Shown one piece after another: positions 33,701-38,046 of a DNA stretch of 38,046 nucleotides (positions are counted from its first letter, which is position 1; every line of letters starts with the position of its first letter). The notes under the pieces were generated by a model. It made no database searches, was not told the origin of the DNA, and was given only the letters and a program-made list of their open reading frames with translations. Source of the DNA: Candidatus Aegiribacteria sp. (lineage in GTDB: Bacteria; Fermentibacterota; Fermentibacteria; Fermentibacterales; JCC-6); NCBI GenBank assembly GCA_030594645.1, contig JAUVEU010000025.1, forward strand, positions 1 through 38,046. The letters are read 5' to 3'. A program made the translations under genes and the position numbers.

Positions 33701-33742
33701 TTCTCCATCCCGTTCATGTTCAGAGTTAGTACAGCAGTCATC

Positions 33743-34300
33743 CTATTCCTCGCGGCGGTATTCTGCGACTCCCGCCTCGAAGAGATCATTACCTTTTGTA
33801 TCATTCACAACGAACAGAGGCATCCGTTCAACAATAAGCCTTCTGATTGCTTCCGGTCCAAGATCTTCGTAAGCGATAACGGAAGCCTGTTTTACAGAAA
33901 AAGCGATTCCAGCAGCTGCTCCGCCTACAGCGGCAAAATACACCCCTTTGTTCTTTACCATTGATTCACGTACCTCTATTGATCTGGGACCTTTACCAAT
34001 TGTTCCTTTCAGGCCGTTCTCCAGCATCAGCGGCGTGAATGAATCCATTCTGTAACTGGTAGTGGGTCCGGCGGAGTTCATTATCTGCCCGGGTCTTGAA
34101 GGAGCAGGGCCGACATAGTATATGACCGCACCCTTCAGATCGAAGGGCAGCTCTTTCCCTTCCTCAATGAGTTTGACCAGACGTTTGTGTGCCGCGTCAC
34201 GACCTGTATAGATCTCTCCGGAAAGAAATACTTTATCTCCGGATTCAAGGTTGCTGATCTGATCGTCGTCAAGGGGAGTTCTCAATTCTACTGTCTTCAA
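33743..34300 (-). CDS. Class I fumarate hydratase, beta subunit
   Basis: This 185-residue protein matches the C-terminal domain of class I fumarases/L(+)-tartrate dehydratases, here as a separate subunit. Landmarks are LRTPLDDDQI, GDKVFLSGEIYTGRDAAHKR, YYVGPAPSRPGQIMNSAGPTT with Arg and Gly residues that line the substrate site, and GKGPRS. With the alpha subunit it hydrates fumarate to malate. The gene begins 18 nt after the alpha gene. The genuine substrate could also be tartrate, but the neighbours favour fumarate. Confidence 0.9.
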   Translation of the reverse strand: MKTVELRTPLDDDQISNLESGDKVFLSGEIYTGRDAAHKRLVKLIEEGKELPFDLKGAVIYYVGPAPSRPGQIMNSAGPTTSYRMDSFTPLMLENGLKGTIGKGPRSIEVRESMVKNKGVYFAAVGGAAAGIAFSVKQASVIAYEDLGPEAIRRLIVERMPLFVVNDTKGNDLFEAGVAEYRREE

Positions 34301-34318
34301 TGCAATCTCCTCCTGTTC

Positions 34319-35170
34319 CTAGATTATTGTTTCGCCATGCCGACTGACATGGCATTGAATGTTAACAGCAACAGGCATGGAAGCAATATGACATGGAACA
34401 GTCTTAATATGTACAGCAAGAGCGGTTGTCCTTCCACCGAGACCCTGTGGTCCAATACCGAGGTTATTGATCCTGCGAAGAAGTTCTTTTTCAACCTCGT
34501 TGAATTCGGGATCAGGATTGGGTTCACCAATCGTCCGGAAAAGAGCTTCTTTCGCGAGCATGGCGCATCGCTCAAAACTCCCTCCTATTCCAACACCTAC
34601 TACTATTGGAGGACATGGATTGCCACCGGATCTCGATACTCTGTCAACAACGAAATCCTTCACTCCCTCAATACCCTGCGCTGCAGTCATCATTCGAACT
34701 TCGCTCATATTCTCCGCGCCGCCGCCCTTGGGAGCAAACTGTATACTTACTTTGTCACCCGGTACAATCCTGGTATAGATAATCGCAGGTGTATTGTCGG
34801 TTGTGTTTTTTCTCTTCAATACAGGATCGGCAACGATGGATTTGCGAAGGTAACCTTCCGCGTAACCCTGCCTCACCCCTTCGTTTATGGCATCTTCAAT
34901 AGCTCCTCCGGTGAAATGAACTTCCTGACCGACCTCAAGGAATACAATTGCTACCCCTGTATCCTGACAGATTGGCATTTTCTCGCGCTCACTGATTTCG
35001 TGATTCTCCAGAATAACCTGGAGGATCTCCCGCCCGAGTGGAGACTCCTCTTTTTCAAGCGCTTCTCTTAAAGCATTCTTCACGTCATCACCGAGATAGA
35101 TATTCGTGCTGATGCTGAGATCCTTGACCGCTTTTGTGACGGAAGCAACGTCAATTTCTCTCAATTTCAA
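34319..35170 (-). CDS. Class I fumarate hydratase, alpha (4Fe-4S) subunit
   Basis: The 283-residue catalytic subunit has the three likely cluster ligands Cys68 (KMPICQDTG), Cys186 (GNPCPPI) and Cys273 (NIQCHVSRH). It also has [12 protein letters not shown], a substrate-binding stretch, and GVGIGGSFE. The two-subunit, oxygen-sensitive type is typical of anaerobes. The reaction is fumarate + water to malate, reversible. The ATG overlaps the sucD stop by 4 nt (ATGA), so the C4-acid genes are tightly coupled. Confidence 0.92.
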   Translation of the reverse strand: MKLREIDVASVTKAVKDLSISTNIYLGDDVKNALREALEKEESPLGREILQVILENHEISEREKMPICQDTGVAIVFLEVGQEVHFTGGAIEDAINEGVRQGYAEGYLRKSIVADPVLKRKNTTDNTPAIIYTRIVPGDKVSIQFAPKGGGAENMSEVRMMTAAQGIEGVKDFVVDRVSRSGGNPCPPIVVGVGIGGSFERCAMLAKEALFRTIGEPNPDPEFNEVEKELLRRINNLGIGPQGLGGRTTALAVHIKTVPCHIASMPVAVNIQCHVSRHGETII

Positions 35171-36036
35171 CCTCCCAGCTTCTCACTGATTAATTTAACA
35201 ATGTACTCGACCGTATCCGCAACAGGTATACCATGATCTCTGAGAACTTCAACCTTCGCTGCAGCAGTGCCGGACGCGCCTTCAACAATGGCTCCCGCAT
35301 GCCCCATTCTCTTTCCGGGAGGGGCGCTTCTTCCAACGATGTAACCGACAACCGGTTTGGTGATGTGCTCTTTAACGAAGGCAGCAGCATCCTGCTCATC
35401 AGAACCGCCTATTTCTCCCACAATTACTACAGCTTCAGTGTCTCCATCGTTTTCCAGAAGTTCAAGATAATCGTTGTATTTCATGCCGATAATCGGGTCT
35501 CCGCCCATACCGATAGCGGTTGATTGCCCGAAGCCGGCAGCGGTAAGCTGATTAACGACTTCGTATGTAAGCGTTCCGCTTCTGGAAATAACGCCTACAG
35601 GTCCGCGCTGAAATATTCCTCCAGGCATGATTCCAACTTTTGATTCCCCCGGTGAGATAAGACCGGGGCTGTTCGGGCCAATCAGACGAACTCCGAGTTC
35701 ATTCAGTTCCTTCAGAACGCCTGACACATCCAGAACAGGGATTCCTTCCGTTACCGCCACAACCAGGTTTATGCCGGCGTTCGCGGCAGCCAGAATCGCG
35801 TCCTCGGCAAAGGGCGCGGGCACAAAAATCACGCTGCATTCAGCTTCGGTTTCCTCAACAGCTTCCTGCGCGGTGTTGAATACAGGAAATCCTTCAAGAT
35901 ATGTCCCGCCTTTTCCAGGATGCACTCCGGCAACGATGTTCGTCCCGTACGCTACCATCTCCTTCGCGTGAAAAGATCCGTCACGGCCAAGACCCTGAAC
36001 CATCACGCGCGTATGTCTGTTTATCAGTATGCTCAT
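35167..36036 (-). CDS. sucD: Succinyl-CoA synthetase, alpha subunit
   Basis: SucD binds CoA and carries the phosphohistidine. The 289-residue protein has the Rossmann segment [19 protein letters not shown], the PGKGGTY loop, IGPNSPG, the SRSGTLTYE motif and [10 protein letters not shown] with His246, the same number as the phosphorylated His in E. coli. It overlaps sucC by 4 nt upstream and the fumarase alpha gene by 4 nt downstream. In this operon it makes ATP (or GTP) from succinyl-CoA or activates succinate. Confidence 0.96.
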   Translation of the reverse strand: MSILINRHTRVMVQGLGRDGSFHAKEMVAYGTNIVAGVHPGKGGTYLEGFPVFNTAQEAVEETEAECSVIFVPAPFAEDAILAAANAGINLVVAVTEGIPVLDVSGVLKELNELGVRLIGPNSPGLISPGESKVGIMPGGIFQRGPVGVISRSGTLTYEVVNQLTAAGFGQSTAIGMGGDPIIGMKYNDYLELLENDGDTEAVVIVGEIGGSDEQDAAAFVKEHITKPVVGYIVGRSAPPGKRMGHAGAIVEGASGTAAAKVEVLRDHGIPVADTVEYIVKLISEKLGG

Positions 36037-37181
36037 CGGCTGCCACCCCCCATTGAGGCAAGGTTAATCGCTTTAAGAGCCCCTTCGGTCATGTCTCCTG
36101 TTGCACTTATGCCGAAGTCGGAAAGAATTTTTCTCCCTTCCTCTTCATTTGTTCCTGTAAGCCGAACAACAAGGGGCAGGTCAGATTTTATCTCTCCCAG
36201 AGCTTTGACAAGCCCGTTTGCGACATCGTCACAACGTGTTATGCCACCGAAAACATTTATGAAAATAGCTTTCACGTTTTTATCTGATACCAGAAGCTCC
36301 ATGGCGTGAACAACCTTTTCGGGACTGGAACTGCCTCCGATATCGAGGAAATTTGCGGGCGTTCCTCCCAGATGCTTGATAATATCCATTGTAGCCATGG
36401 CAAGACCGGCTCCATTCACCATGCAGCCTATTTCTCCATCGAGTTGTACATAGCTCAATCCATGCCTGGTAGCTTCAAGTTCCTTCTCCTCGGATGGAGT
36501 CGGCAGCCTTAGTTCTTCCAGTTCAAGATGTTTGTACATGGCGTTTTCATCCAGTACTATTTTTGCATCGAGAGCAAGAATGGAACCGTCCGAAAGCTCA
36601 GCGAGCGGATTGATCTCAGCAAGGGATGCGTCTACTTCCCTGAAGCATTTCCACAGCTTCACCATTATTGATGATGCCGCCAGAGCCTTTTTCTTATCAT
36701 CGAACAACTGGAAAGCTACCTGTTTAGCTTCAAACGATCGCAAACCTCTCTCAGGATTAATGTCCTGGAAAATGATCTTTTCAGGTGTTTCCGAAGCGAC
36801 CTTCTCTATGTCGACTCCTCCGGATGCGGAAGCCATCATCACCGGAATTTTCTTTCTTCTGTCAATTGTTATGCCGATGTAATATTCACCTGCAATTGAT
36901 ACCGCCGGATCTACAAGCACCCTATGAACCACAAGATCCTTTATTGTCATTCCAAGTATTGCGTCTGCTGCCCTCCGGGCTTCAGCAGGGGTCTCAGCGA
37001 GTTTTACACCCCCGGCTTTTCCTCTTCCGCCTGCCTGAACCTGGGCCTTGATCACAACGGGACATCCAATTTCCTGAGCAGCGGTCTCCGCTTCAGCTGC
37101 TGAGGTCACCATTATTCCGGCAGGAGTGGGGATGTCATGTTCTCTGAACAGTTTCTTCGCCTGAAATTCTTCGAGTTTCAT
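36033..37181 (-). CDS. sucC: Succinyl-CoA synthetase, beta subunit
   Basis: SucC is the ATP-grasp, nucleotide-binding subunit. The 382-residue protein (normal length) has [20 protein letters not shown] at the N terminus, the lid [29 protein letters not shown] with metal-binding residues, [20 protein letters not shown] and [11 protein letters not shown]. It is the first gene of the operon sucC-sucD-fumarase alpha-fumarase beta-malic enzyme-ACT. GAAGAG precedes the ATG. Nucleotide preference (ATP or GTP) is not decided here. Confidence 0.96.
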   Translation of the reverse strand: MKLEEFQAKKLFREHDIPTPAGIMVTSAAEAETAAQEIGCPVVIKAQVQAGGRGKAGGVKLAETPAEARRAADAILGMTIKDLVVHRVLVDPAVSIAGEYYIGITIDRRKKIPVMMASASGGVDIEKVASETPEKIIFQDINPERGLRSFEAKQVAFQLFDDKKKALAASSIMVKLWKCFREVDASLAEINPLAELSDGSILALDAKIVLDENAMYKHLELEELRLPTPSEEKELEATRHGLSYVQLDGEIGCMVNGAGLAMATMDIIKHLGGTPANFLDIGGSSSPEKVVHAMELLVSDKNVKAIFINVFGGITRCDDVANGLVKALGEIKSDLPLVVRLTGTNEEEGRKILSDFGISATGDMTEGALKAINLASMGGGSR

Positions 37182-37383
37182 TGCTCTTCAGATTGTCCTT
37201 TCAAGTGGCTGAATCCTCTCACTAATTCAACAGATACAGAGTAACAACAATATCACATACTCATAAATGAAAACAGGTGATATTCCCGGAACAAACTTTT
37301 CAAACACACCTGCTTTTTTCAGAGAATTGTTCTTATATTGAAACCTGATGAAATTTGGTAATGTGGATTTCAGAAAGGTATTA
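37182..37383. other. Divergent intergenic region between sucC and gltX
   Basis: The 202-nt gap must hold both promoters, but I see no convincing -35/-10 pair. It contains a terminator-like element on the plus strand: CAGGTG (37274-37279) and CACCTG (37307-37312), a 27-nt loop, then CTTTTTTC. It sits 71 nt before gltX and could be a leader hairpin, though a 6-bp stem with such a loop is weak. No T-box or repeat copy. Confidence 0.4.
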
Positions 37384-38046
37384 ATGACTGCTAAAGAAGT
37401 AAGAACTCGACTGGCTCCGTCTCCAACCGGTGATCCCCATGTAGGTACCGCCTATCAGGCCCTGTTCGGGTACGTCTGGGCCAGAAAGAACAATGGATCT
37501 TTCATTCTTAGAATAGAGGATACTGACAGGGAGCGATCTTCGCCCGAATACGAGAAGTCGATAATCGATTCACTAAGGTGGCTCGGTCTGGAATGGGATG
37601 AAGGCCCTGAGATCGGCGGGCAATTCGGACCGTATCGGCAAAGCGAAAGACTGGATATATACCAGAAGTACATTAACAATCTTGTTGCGGAGGGATATGC
37701 GTATCCGTGCTTCTGCACGAAGGATCGTCTCGCGGAACTGAGGAAAGAATGCCAGAAATCCGGCGCAGGCAGCGGCTATGACCGTAAATGCAGGGACATT
37801 CCTCCGGAGGAAGCCACCAGAAGAGTTGAAGCAGGTGAGGATTTCGTTGTTCGTATGAAGGTTCCTCTTGAGGGCAAGTGCGTATTTGAAGATCTGTTAA
37901 GAGGTAAAATAGAGAAGGACTGGGAATCAATTGATGATCAGGTGATAATGAAAGCGGATGGATACCCTACATATCATCTTGCCGTTGTTGTTGATGACCA
38001 CCTGATGAAGATATCTCATATCATCAGAGGTGAAGAGTGGATCAAT
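37384..38046 (+). CDS. gltX: Glutamyl-tRNA synthetase, N-terminal part
   Basis: The first 221 codons are present and the frame runs off the window end. I start at ATG 37384 with AGAAAGG 5 nt upstream; an ATG at 37361 is out of frame. Class I synthetase features are [17 protein letters not shown] (HVGT replaces HIGH), [11 protein letters not shown] and the family's RGEEWIN at the edge. A zinc motif is visible: CFC (PCFCTKDRL) and Tyr-x3-Cys in [14 protein letters not shown] and the anticodon-binding domain lie beyond the window. Whether it is discriminating or also charges tRNA-Gln cannot be seen. Confidence 0.95.
   Translation, partial: MTAKEVRTRLAPSPTGDPHVGTAYQALFGYVWARKNNGSFILRIEDTDRERSSPEYEKSIIDSLRWLGLEWDEGPEIGGQFGPYRQSERLDIYQKYINNLVAEGYAYPCFCTKDRLAELRKECQKSGAGSGYDRKCRDIPPEEATRRVEAGEDFVVRMKVPLEGKCVFEDLLRGKIEKDWESIDDQVIMKADGYPTYHLAVVVDDHLMKISHIIRGEEWIN

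Noticed and set aside
34187-35071. A 294-residue open frame on the plus strand
   Set aside because: It is antisense to the fumarase genes, whose coding is unambiguous.
37182-37383. T-box leader for gltX
   Set aside because: No T-box consensus or specifier stem can be recognised and the region is short.

Overview
The window looks like a chromosome segment of an uncultured, Gram-negative, probably anaerobic bacterium of the FCB superphylum, perhaps Fermentibacterota or a related candidate phylum. This placement is inference. It rests on gingipain-like C25 peptidases and a propeller protein carrying C-terminal domains like those of type IX secretion (T9SS) cargo, lipoproteins and a possible outer-membrane barrel, clear Shine-Dalgarno sites, an oxygen-sensitive class I (Fe-S) fumarase and a full preQ1 pathway. 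No rRNA, tRNA, CRISPR array, transposase or phage gene was seen. No gene looks frameshifted; the first and last genes are cut by the window edges.

Layout. (1) 1-5756, plus strand: secreted proteins. These are the tail of one T9SS-type protein, two C25-family peptidases and a small six-repeat propeller. (2) 5855-11808, minus: addB-addA, a recombination helicase-nuclease. (3) 12037-16773, plus: two paralogous TPR + HD-GYP proteins, a small TPR-like protein and queF, in a tightly packed operon. (4) 16821-25558, minus: a small secreted protein, a GNAT-thioredoxin-like fusion, a GmhB-like HAD protein, a propeller lipoprotein, a T9SS-type propeller, then queC-queE-queD-folE2 and a secreted serine hydrolase with a PDZ domain. 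With queF this encodes GTP to preQ1. (5) 25829-27886, plus: a DUF1015 protein, a lipoprotein and a small membrane protein. (6) 28016-31492, minus: birA, preceded by a candidate BirA operator, and a SppA protease with an N-terminal beta-strand region. (7) 31698-37181, minus: sucC-sucD-fumarase alpha-fumarase beta-malic enzyme-ACT protein, a C4-acid operon linking succinyl-CoA, succinate, fumarate, malate and pyruvate. (8) 37384 to the end, plus: the start of gltX.

The least expected signal is a dispersed family of 30-nt imperfect palindromes with arms GGGGACA and TGTCCCC, often preceded by a 28-30-nt repeat. Five loci carry it, always between genes. It occupies all three convergent junctions and none of the three divergent ones. 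Its inner stem shows compensatory changes, and all copies point the same way. Other leads are a recently homogenised sorting-domain plus terminator module (98% identity over 254 nt), the BirA operator, a SppA-barrel fusion, and motif substitutions in an HD-GYP and a HAD protein.
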